This document shows, in pieces, positions 27,041 through 34,080 of a stretch of DNA of 64,000 nt. Made by a program: the position numbers and the translations under genes. The notes below the pieces were generated by a model that was not told the DNA's origin, searched no databases, and saw only the letters and a list, made by a program, of their open reading frames with translations. The stretch is from Candidatus Poribacteria bacterium (GTDB taxonomy: Bacteria > Poribacteria > WGA-4E > WGA-3G), in contig JAJECK010000153.1 in the NCBI GenBank assembly GCA_022822085.1, positions 16,515 to 80,514 on the forward strand. The letters run 5' to 3'. Each line of letters starts with the position of its first letter. Position 1 is the first letter of the stretch.

Positions 27041-27871
27041 ATGCTTGGTATGCCCGCATCTGAATCATCATTACAACTCAGGCAACGGATGCGTGAGTTT
27101 TACGAGACATCCGAATCATATAAAGAACTCTTAGCTGCACACGATGAAGACTATCTAAGACATTACATAGCATTGGTAAAAAGATATTCAGCATCGGGAG
27201 CAAAGATATTAGATCTTGGTTGCGGTAATGGTATCTCTTCTCGCGAATTAAATCAAGCGGGTTATGATGTCGTTGGAACTGATATATCTCCGCTTTTCCT
27301 TGAAGACGCTTGTAAATGGGAAAATGAATGGTTGAAATATCAGGTTTGTGATGTCGTTGAATTGCCTTATGCTGATGAGTCGTTTGATGTTATCTGTTCA
27401 AATGAATTAATTGAACATCTACCAGATGTAGAGACAGCATTATCGGAGATGGTACGAGTTGTTCGGAGTGGTGGGAAGGTGATTCTTTCTGGACCGAATC
27501 TATGTTCACCGATAACACCTTTTATTGACTGGATTCGCCTGATATTTGGTAAATCGGGTAGACCGGTTTGGGGTGAAACGAAAAAGCAAGCATTTCAGCA
27601 GTTTGTCCAGAATTGTAAATACTATATTAGAAAGCGTTACATGTCCAAGACACCGCAATTCATTTATCGCGATCCGGATCTTCAAGTAGATGCAATTGGC
27701 GGAGATGCGGATAGTGCCTATTATGCTAACCCGATAGATTTGGCACAATACTTTAAGATGAATGGATTTACTATCGTAAAGAAAGCAGTGGGATTTGGAT
27801 TAAAAGGGAGATTTGTTGCAAAGATTTTTCCATATATCAGTCCCTATATTACTATGGTTGTGCAGAAATGA
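27041..27871 (+). CDS. Class I SAM-dependent methyltransferase (Methyltransf_11 type)
   Basis: 276 residues. ILDLGCGNGISSRELNQAG is SAM motif I, GTDISPLFLEDAC motif II, and YADESFDVICSNELIEHLPD the typical small-molecule methyltransferase core; VRSGGKVILSGPN follows. A long basic C-terminal part may bind a membrane or polymer substrate. Its stop overlaps the next gene's start (ATGA, 27868-27871), so the two methyltransferases are translationally coupled and probably modify the same product, plausibly a glycan or lipid. Confidence 0.88.
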   Translation: MLGMPASESSLQLRQRMREFYETSESYKELLAAHDEDYLRHYIALVKRYSASGAKILDLGCGNGISSRELNQAGYDVVGTDISPLFLEDACKWENEWLKYQVCDVVELPYADESFDVICSNELIEHLPDVETALSEMVRVVRSGGKVILSGPNLCSPITPFIDWIRLIFGKSGRPVWGETKKQAFQQFVQNCKYYIRKRYMSKTPQFIYRDPDLQVDAIGGDADSAYYANPIDLAQYFKMNGFTIVKKAVGFGLKGRFVAKIFPYISPYITMVVQK

Positions 27872-28707
27872 ACATTCGTGCAGATGATTTTGTGTTAGAG
27901 ATTGGCAGTGGTCATAATCCGAATGTCCGTTCAGATGTATTATGTGACAAATTTATAGATGATGACGAACAACGCGGTGGTATGATCGTAACGGATCGTC
28001 CCATGGTTGAAGCAGATGGTCAATATCTTCCGTTCGTAGATCGTGCGTTTGATTATGTCATTTGTAGGCATGTATTAGAACATGTTGAGGATCCCGATTT
28101 ATTGTTGTCGGAGTTGATGCGTGTTGCATCAAGAGGATATATTGAAACACCATCAGAAATCGGAGAGCGTATCTATGGGTGGCATTATCATAATTGGGTT
28201 GTTAACCATATTAATGGTCATCTTGTCTTACATAAGAATCCGAAACGCGCTGAATTTGGGCAGCTTTTCCATACATTAGCAGCACAAGATAGGTATTGGA
28301 GAAAGTTCCATATTATGCACCACGACCTTTTTCTTGTACAATACGAATGGGACGGGAAGATACATTACAAGATATTGCGTGCGACAGAATCACCTCTTAA
28401 CTTGTCATGTCCACAGACAATTGAAAGACTATTGGCATTTGATAGAGCAGAACAGACTCATAAGGAATTTTGGTTAATGCTCAAAAGTGTGGTGCCACGT
28501 GGTATTGTATCCCGTACCAAATCACTTTTGGCAAGAAATCGGATAGGTCGACCAACCAAATCACTGAAGGAAATTATTATCTGTCCGAAGTGTAAGGCAG
28601 ATGTTATTTGGAACGAAGATCAGATTGTTTGTAAAAATTGTGATAAGTCCTTTCCAATAGTTGATGGAATTCCAAGAATGAATGTAATGCCAATGGTGTC
28701 CTCATAA
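27868..28707 (+). CDS. Methyltransferase-like protein with C-terminal Trm112-type zinc ribbon
   Basis: 279 residues. The N-terminal half is a Methyltransf_11-like fold (VLEIGSGHNPNVRSDVL, FDYVICRHVLEHVEDPD), with the first glycine motif reduced to GSGHNP. The end is a Trm112p-like zinc ribbon: ICPKCKADVIW, then VCKNCDKSFPIVDGIPRM, giving four cysteines in two C-x-x-C knuckles. Trm112-like modules normally activate a partner methyltransferase, so this protein may both methylate and activate the coupled upstream enzyme. Overlaps that gene by four bases. Confidence 0.85.
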   Translation: MNIRADDFVLEIGSGHNPNVRSDVLCDKFIDDDEQRGGMIVTDRPMVEADGQYLPFVDRAFDYVICRHVLEHVEDPDLLLSELMRVASRGYIETPSEIGERIYGWHYHNWVVNHINGHLVLHKNPKRAEFGQLFHTLAAQDRYWRKFHIMHHDLFLVQYEWDGKIHYKILRATESPLNLSCPQTIERLLAFDRAEQTHKEFWLMLKSVVPRGIVSRTKSLLARNRIGRPTKSLKEIIICPKCKADVIWNEDQIVCKNCDKSFPIVDGIPRMNVMPMVSS

Positions 28708-28752
28708 TATCTAATTTTATAAACCAATAAATACATTATATAAAATAAAGAA

Positions 28753-29709
28753 ATGAATACAAACAACATAGAAGACAGAAATATTGTCATAATAGGTGGC
28801 GGGACTGCAGGCTTTGCTGCAGGTGTTTACACCTCTCGTGCGATGTTGGAACCTGTTCTGATTACGGGTGAGGCACTGGGAGGACAACTTTCCTTAACGC
28901 TCGATCTTGAGAACTATCCAGGATTTTTTGGGAATGAAGCATCAGTCTTTATTCAAGGTATGCAGGAACAGGCGGAACGTTTCGGAACTGAAGTCAAATT
29001 TGATACTGTTACGTCTGTTGATTTTGAAAAACACCCATTTATCGTGAACACTTATGAAAAAGAGTACCATGCCAAATCTGTGATAATATGTACGGGGGCA
29101 TCACCGAGAACGCTCAATATTGATGGTGAAGAGGGTTATGGTGGACGTGGTGTTTCCTATTGTGCTACATGTGATGGATTTTTCTTTCAAGATCAACGAT
29201 TAATCGTTGTTGGTGGAGGAGATGCTGCATTGGAAGAAGGTATCTTTTTAACGAAATATGCCTCCGAAGTATATATTGTCCATCGACGTGACCAACTGCG
29301 TGCCAGTCAAATAATGCAGGAACGCGCATTTAAGAACGATAAGATCAAGTTTATTTGGGATACCATCGTTGAAGAAATATGTGGTGATGATGATAAGGTA
29401 ACTGGTGCCAAACTCAAGAATGTCAAAACTGGTAAGACCGAACTTTTTCCCATTGATGGTGTGTTCATCTTTATAGGGCATATTCCGAACACAGAGTTGT
29501 TCACAGATGTCATAAATATGGACGACCAAGGTTATATCGTCGTTGATGCGATGCAACGGACAAATATAGATGGCGTTTATGCTGCAGGTGATGTGCATGA
29601 TCACGTATTCCGTCAAGCGATAACCGCTGCGGGGGCGGGTGCTGCTGCGGCGATTGCCTCAGAGAAATTCATTGCAGAATTGGAGAACCGTGCTTATCCT
29701 GGGAATTAA
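28753..29709 (+). CDS. trxB: Thioredoxin reductase
   Basis: 318 residues, the normal length. FAD-binding IGGGTAGFAAGVYTSRA at the N-terminus, redox pair C137-A-T-C140 within YCATCDGFFF, NADPH-binding VVGGGDAALEEGIFLT, and YAAGDVHDH near the C-terminus. It passes electrons from NADPH to thioredoxin in the cytoplasm, which in turn supports MsrA (13881-14420). No thioredoxin gene is in the window. Confidence 0.96.
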   Translation: MNTNNIEDRNIVIIGGGTAGFAAGVYTSRAMLEPVLITGEALGGQLSLTLDLENYPGFFGNEASVFIQGMQEQAERFGTEVKFDTVTSVDFEKHPFIVNTYEKEYHAKSVIICTGASPRTLNIDGEEGYGGRGVSYCATCDGFFFQDQRLIVVGGGDAALEEGIFLTKYASEVYIVHRRDQLRASQIMQERAFKNDKIKFIWDTIVEEICGDDDKVTGAKLKNVKTGKTELFPIDGVFIFIGHIPNTELFTDVINMDDQGYIVVDAMQRTNIDGVYAAGDVHDHVFRQAITAAGAGAAAAIASEKFIAELENRAYPGN

Positions 29710-29931
29710 ATGGGGCAAACTGCTAATTTGCGATCATATCCCACGATATAAACGTCCTAAATGTCTGAATCGTGGATTAAACAGAAATAGTTTGATATTC
29801 CACGCAATTTTGTGATAAACTTTTGAAAGACATACTCAAAATCTCTCATTTTCAAGTTTTTTCAATTTCATATCGAATTTTGAGCGAGTTCTGATTGATA
29901 GCGTTTGCACATACCAAGAAGGAGAGAATCT

Positions 29932-30471
29932 GTGCCTTGGACAAACGGTTCCCTTACCCTTTACCACGGTACTACTGATATTGCGGCATCAGTTCTGTGC
30001 AAGTCTTCGGGATCCCTGATGCATAGCATCGACATTTCACTTTGTAGAGAGCGCACAGATTTTGGTCAAGGTTTCTATCTAACTACTTTTCTAAAGCAAG
30101 CAGAAAGTTGGGCAGATAGACAATTCAGGGATATACGCAGACGTCGTAGGGTCGAGTTGTCAACGTGTGCAGTGGTCCTTAGATTTGAAGTAGATAGAAA
30201 TCAGTTAGCACCTTTATTGAGTTTGTGCTTCGTGACAGATAGATCAAACCCGGACTATTGGAATTTTATTGAGCATTGTCGAACTGAAATGGGCTCACAC
30301 TTGCTACATGGCAATAAGAATTATGATGTTGTGTTTGGTCCCGTTACGCTTTGGCCGCAGAAATTTGTCATTAAAGATGCTGACCAGGTTAGTTTTCATA
30401 CGAGAGCAGCACTGGAAATACTTCCCGCACCTGTGCTGCATAGCCAAGGAACACCAACCTATACTTTGTAA
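29932..30471 (+). CDS. DUF3990 family protein, ADP-ribosyltransferase-like, possible toxin
   Basis: 179 residues from a GTG at 29932 with AAGGAG at 29919-29924; a TTG at 29905 is less likely. Family landmarks are present: LTLYHGTTD at the N-terminus, RTDFGQGFYLTT, then KQAESWADRQF and NYDVVFGPV. DUF3990 proteins are predicted to have the ADP-ribosyltransferase/PARP fold (LYHGT being the nicotinamide-site strand) and commonly sit in toxin-antitoxin-like pairs. The downstream small gene starts at or just after its stop. Activity on a nucleic acid or protein target is inference. The patch differs in style from the housekeeping genes around it. Confidence 0.75.
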   Translation: MPWTNGSLTLYHGTTDIAASVLCKSSGSLMHSIDISLCRERTDFGQGFYLTTFLKQAESWADRQFRDIRRRRRVELSTCAVVLRFEVDRNQLAPLLSLCFVTDRSNPDYWNFIEHCRTEMGSHLLHGNKNYDVVFGPVTLWPQKFVIKDADQVSFHTRAALEILPAPVLHSQGTPTYTL

Positions 30472-30509
30472 TGGAGGCTTGCAAAGCCAAGTCTTATATG
30501 GAGAAAAAA

Positions 30510-30818
30510 ATGGCACCTGTGAAAGAACCTAACGTCTCTTTGCCCCGCAGCCACGTAGATGCTTATTGGGAGTTAGTTCGCAGATCTCTGAGCGACATCT
30601 TTGATAGGTCGCCAAGCGAGGCGGATGACTACCAACAAGAAATTGAAAATCTACCTCTGTCACAGCAAGATTTCTTCTATAATGGCGAAGCGTTATATGT
30701 TGCCGCTGCCCTTGCCGATGAAGAGCCAACTGAAAAACAACACGCCCACTACCAACGTTTACAAGCAAAGATATACCGTCTTCCGAACGAGAGGAGTGAC
30801 ACAATGTCCTTACAATAG
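30510..30818 (+). CDS. Small acidic partner of the DUF3990 protein, candidate antitoxin
   Basis: 102 residues from the ATG at 30510, which has GGAG at 30500-30503. An alternative ATG at 30471 shares a base with the DUF3990 stop (TAATG) and would add 13 residues, so coupling is possible either way. I do not recognise the family. It is acidic and helical (VDAYWELVRRSLSDIFDRS, DDYQQEIENLPLSQQDFFYN). Size, order and spacing fit an antitoxin. The frame ends at a TAG (30816-30818) that also interrupts the start of the next gene, so the natural C-terminus may once have been at the out-of-phase TGA at 30797-30799. Confidence 0.5.
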   Translation: MAPVKEPNVSLPRSHVDAYWELVRRSLSDIFDRSPSEADDYQQEIENLPLSQQDFFYNGEALYVAAALADEEPTEKQHAHYQRLQAKIYRLPNERSDTMSLQ

Positions 30819-31250
30819 GCATTAAACGAAAAGACAAAAACACTCTCACTACCCACAGATATTCGGAGTAATCTTCTCGTATCGCAATGGGTTATGAGCG
30901 GTTTAATTCATCCGCATCAAGCAATTGCAGGTTTTTTACAGGAGGGAATCGTGCAAGAATCTTCAGTTTACCAACACCTTTTAGAAACAGTAAAAAAAGA
31001 AACTGACCAGCAAGTAATGCAACAAGGAATACAACAAGGAACTGAAATAGGTGCTCGACAAAGTGCACTTGACTTTCTCTTTCATTTCCTCGAGTTTCGG
31101 TTTGATGGGCGCGCCGTTCAGGCACTTAGACCTGCATTAGAAAACATCAAGGATCTTCAACAACTTCAAGAGCTGTATAGTGAGGCTTTACGCGCAGAAA
31201 ACTTTGAGGCGTTCGCCCATACTTTGGGCACTAACGGCAACGAGAAATAG
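30804..31250 (+). pseudogene. Rpn C-terminal-tail-like gene, copy 1, with an early in-frame TAG; a shorter product is possible
   Basis: GAGGAG at 30791-30796 precedes an ATG at 30804, but the frame reads M-S-L-Q-stop, then continues ALNEKTKTLSLPTDIRSNLL without another stop to 31250. The body resembles the tail of Rpn-type nucleases: QQVMQQGIQQGTEIGARQSA, then a helical segment around FRFDGRAVQALRPAL and LQELYSEALRAENFEAF. A GTG at 30951 has AGGAGG at 30940-30945 and could start a 99-residue tail-only protein; ATG 30894 is another possible start. Thus the full product looks broken by a CAG-to-TAG type change while the tail remains translatable. The family assignment is from memory. Confidence 0.5.
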
Positions 31251-31317
31251 GTTCAGTAGACCCTGATCTTGAAGTGGTGGTTTAATTCATCCGCATCAAG
31301 CAATTGCAGGTTTTTTA

Positions 31318-31605
31318 TAGGAGGGAATCGTGCAAGAATCTTCAGTTTACCAACACCTTTTAGAAACAGCAAAAAAAGAAACTGATCAGCAAGTAATACA
31401 ACAGGTTGCACGACAAACTGCCCTTGACTTTCTCTTTCGGGCCCTTGAGTTTCGTTTTGATGGGCGCGCTGTTCAGGCTCTTAGACCCGCATTAGAAAGC
31501 ATCCAAGATATCCAACGTCTTCAAGAATTACACTACGAGGCTTTAAGTATTGAGAACCTTGAGGAGTTTGTCCACACTTTGGGCATGAACGATAATGAAA
31601 CATAA
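31318..31605 (+). CDS. Rpn C-terminal-tail-like gene, copy 2, tail only
   Basis: 91 residues from a GTG at 31330 with AGGAGG at 31319-31324. It is a tandem duplicate of copy 1: bases from 31279 onward repeat 30902 onward almost exactly, and the protein shares QESSVYQHLLET and FRFDGRAVQALRPALE. An eight-residue QG-rich segment of copy 1 is missing. The codon that is CAG in copy 1 (inside the AGGAGG ribosome site) is TAG here (31318-31320), so only the tail can be made. Retention of the internal start in both copies suggests the tail itself is useful. Confidence 0.5.
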
Positions 31606-31608
31606 GTT

Positions 31609-31695
31609 CAGAAGCAACTACTTAACACTGCCCTTGAAGTACAAAATCTTGAGGATTTCATTCAAAAATTGAAATCTCTTGAGAACGAACAATAG
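31609..31695 (+). pseudogene. Remnant of a third Rpn-tail-like copy
   Basis: In the same frame as copy 2 and right after its stop, 28 codons read QKQLLNTALEVQNLEDFIQK and a charged end, then TAG. This parallels LQELHYEALSIENLEEF of copy 2. It has no start or ribosome site. Confidence 0.45.
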
Positions 31696-31756
31696 TTGTT
31701 TTAGGAACAGACTCCATATTGCAGTGATCCACCGAACTTGAAAGGAAATTTCCTAA

Positions 31757-33394
31757 GTGGCTAATCAAGAAAACCAACGTCTTTCCCTTGGTTTAGACTC
31801 TAGTACGCAGAGTTTATCTGCTATCGTTATTGATATAGATACAGCAGAGAAGTGTTTTGAGCACGCTATAGACTACCGTGCTGATCCCCGTACCAATGGC
31901 TTCGGTATCAGAGAGGATTATCTTTTACCACCAAAGTCTGAAGGTGAAGCGGAACAACCCCCATTGATGTATCTTTCCTCGCTTGATGCAATGTTTGCGG
32001 ATATGCGCGAAGCAGGCGTTGCATTGGAAAATATCGTTGCCATCAATACATCAGGACAACAGCATGGACATGTATATCTAAACAAGAACGCAGGTATTAT
32101 ATTCTCTAATCTGCAGAGGGCAGAAAGTTCAACATTAGAATTACATACGCTTTTAGGTGGAGTCTTTTCGTACTATTCTGCCCCCATCTGGATGACTGCT
32201 AATACTGTTGATCAGACGCAGCATGTGCGCGAGGCAGTCGGTGGTAAATCAGAGATGATAGAACGCTCCGGTTCTGATGCACCGCTTCGATTTACAGGGG
32301 CAGTGATTCGTCGTGTTGGTGAACATTCATCCCGTACATACGCGGCAACAGATAAGATCCAACTTATCAGCAGTTTTATCCCTGCTGTCTTGTGTGCTAA
32401 TCCTTTAGTTCCAATAGATATTGGTAATGGATGTGGTATGTCGTTGATGAACTATCGAAACAAAGAATGGGATTCAGAGTTGTTGTCTGCCACTGCAGAT
32501 GGTTTACCTGGAGGATCGGATGGGTTACGAAATAAATTACCAGAACTTGCTCCTCCAGATTCTGTTGTAGGTAATATATCTGTGTATTTTGTAGAAAAAT
32601 ACGGTTTTTCACAAGAGTGTGCTGTCATAGCAGGATCGGGAGATAATCCCCAGGCGAAGGTTCCTGTGTCGGGAGACCTTCTCAGTCTCGGTACAAGTTT
32701 TGTAAATATGGTGTCCACCGATGGGGATACGCTTGATCCTGAAGGGTATGCGAACGCTATGTATGATGGAATAGGTCGTCCGTTTATGTTCGGGTGCCGT
32801 ACAAATGGTGCTATGGTATGGGATTCAGTCCGGAATAACTATGGACTTTCAAAAGAAGAATACGAACCTGCTGAAGCGGCATTGAAAGATGTTTCACCTG
32901 GACGGGTAATGACGTTTTGGCAGCCGAAAACAGAGTCATTTCCTGTTTCAGGTGCGTTTGATCTGATACGTACAAATGGATCTGGTCCTCCAAATTTGGC
33001 AGATGATTACACGGGTGTGATAGAGACAAGTCTTGCGGCTGTGTATGTGTATTCTCAGATATTTACGCAGCAAACAGATGAGACCTTATATGTGACAGGT
33101 GGTGCGGCAGGGAGTCCGCAAATTATGCGTCGCGTTGCAGGTATCTGGAACAGACCGGTTGCTTCCATAGAAAAGGGTGGTGCTGCACTCGGAGCTGCTG
33201 TCGCTGGTGCCAAAGCATATTGCCATCATAATAATGAACAGTTCAATATTGAAATATTTAGTTCTAACGTATTAAAACGTGGTGATGTTCTTCAACCTGA
33301 AAGCGATGATGTTACTGCATATCACGGAGACGGTAAGTATTTACAGCGATTTGGTGATATTTATCAAAAGATAATCAGAGAATATCCGATCTAA
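31757..33394 (+). CDS. FGGY-family carbohydrate kinase, xylulokinase-like
   Basis: 545 residues from a GTG at 31757, with AAAGGAAA at 31741-31748. The N-terminal ATPase half has LGLDSSTQSLSAIVID (phosphate-1 loop) and INTSGQQHGHVYLN, which is the xylulokinase-like sugar site. The C-terminal half has VIAGSGDNPQAKVPVSGDLLS and the adenosine-binding VTGGAAGSPQIMRRVAGIW. The reaction is ATP-dependent phosphorylation of a keto-sugar, xylulose being the best guess. At 545 residues it is somewhat longer than E. coli XylB (484). MoaC follows after 21 bases; a metabolic link is not evident. Confidence 0.88.
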   Translation: MANQENQRLSLGLDSSTQSLSAIVIDIDTAEKCFEHAIDYRADPRTNGFGIREDYLLPPKSEGEAEQPPLMYLSSLDAMFADMREAGVALENIVAINTSGQQHGHVYLNKNAGIIFSNLQRAESSTLELHTLLGGVFSYYSAPIWMTANTVDQTQHVREAVGGKSEMIERSGSDAPLRFTGAVIRRVGEHSSRTYAATDKIQLISSFIPAVLCANPLVPIDIGNGCGMSLMNYRNKEWDSELLSATADGLPGGSDGLRNKLPELAPPDSVVGNISVYFVEKYGFSQECAVIAGSGDNPQAKVPVSGDLLSLGTSFVNMVSTDGDTLDPEGYANAMYDGIGRPFMFGCRTNGAMVWDSVRNNYGLSKEEYEPAEAALKDVSPGRVMTFWQPKTESFPVSGAFDLIRTNGSGPPNLADDYTGVIETSLAAVYVYSQIFTQQTDETLYVTGGAAGSPQIMRRVAGIWNRPVASIEKGGAALGAAVAGAKAYCHHNNEQFNIEIFSSNVLKRGDVLQPESDDVTAYHGDGKYLQRFGDIYQKIIREYPI

Positions 33395-33415
33395 TAGGAA
33401 GCAGAAGGTTGTAAG

Positions 33416-33904
33416 ATGGAGAAACTAACACATTTTGATGAAAAGGGCAATACGCGGATGGTTAATGTCGGAGAAAAACCTGAAACGTTACGTATTGCGA
33501 TTGCACAGGGATATGTAACTGCCAAACTTGAAACATTGAAACTGATTTCATCTCAACAGATGAAGAAAGGAAATGTATTAGAGGTTGCACGTCTTGCCGG
33601 ATATATGGCAGCAAAAAAAACGAGTGAACTCATCCCGTTATGTCATCCTCTCAATCTTACCTCTATCCGTGTTGATGTGACAATTGTTGAAGGGAAAATT
33701 GAGATAGAAGCAGAGGTGCAAACCGTTGGACGCACAGGTGTTGAAATGGAAGCACTCACTGCAGTGTCTGTTGCGGGATTGACGGTATACGATATGTGCA
33801 AAGCAGTTGACAGAGAGATGTGTATTTCTGATATCAGGTTAGTGAAGAAAAGCGGTGGAGCGAGTGGTGATTTCAATTTGGAATGTCAAAAAGAGGAACA
33901 ATAA
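33416..33904 (+). CDS. moaC: Cyclic pyranopterin monophosphate synthase MoaC
   Basis: 162 residues, the usual size. Clear MoaC signature: [19 protein letters not shown], then [52 protein letters not shown] and [13 protein letters not shown]. With MoaA it converts GTP-derived 3',8-cyclo-GTP into cyclic pyranopterin monophosphate for molybdenum cofactor. The catalytic lysine lies in the KKSGG end. No other moa gene is adjacent. Start supported by AAGG about nine bases upstream. Confidence 0.97.
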   Translation: MEKLTHFDEKGNTRMVNVGEKPETLRIAIAQGYVTAKLETLKLISSQQMKKGNVLEVARLAGYMAAKKTSELIPLCHPLNLTSIRVDVTIVEGKIEIEAEVQTVGRTGVEMEALTAVSVAGLTVYDMCKAVDREMCISDIRLVKKSGGASGDFNLECQKEEQ

Positions 33905-34004
33905 GAAATTAGCACAATAAATTGTAAAACTTCATAAGATATAAATTATGTAACAAGTCTTTTGAGAAATGGAATATTATTGAATAGTGACAAATTTTGT
34001 CCAT

Positions 34005-34080
34005 ACGGAGTAAGAAAAATGCGTAGAATCATCATAGCAATTACGGAGTAAGAAAAATGCGTAGAATCATCATAGCAATT
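34005..34080 (+). repeat. Perfect tandem duplication of 38 bp covering a ribosome site and start codon
   Basis: 34005-34042 and 34043-34080 are identical. Each unit has GGAG, then ATG and the first eight codons of the downstream protein. The 3' copy is joined to the gene body. Identity of the copies implies a recent event. Confidence 0.95.
34019..34051 (+). CDS. Ten-residue mini-ORF made by the 38-bp duplication
   Basis: ATG at 34019 reads MRRIIIAITE then TAA at 34049-34051, five bases before the real start at 34057. It has the same ribosome site as the real gene. Whether the peptide is made is unknown; the stop overlaps the second ribosome site, so ribosomes ending here could reinitiate. 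Confidence 0.35.
   Translation: MRRIIIAITE

Noticed and set aside
30816..31320. TAG read as an amino acid (stop-codon recoding) in the Rpn-tail genes
   Set aside because: TAG ends several well-supported genes here (for example at 36954, 40619, 41654, 44284 and 45779), so TAG is a normal stop in this genome. Nonsense mutation explains the two cases.
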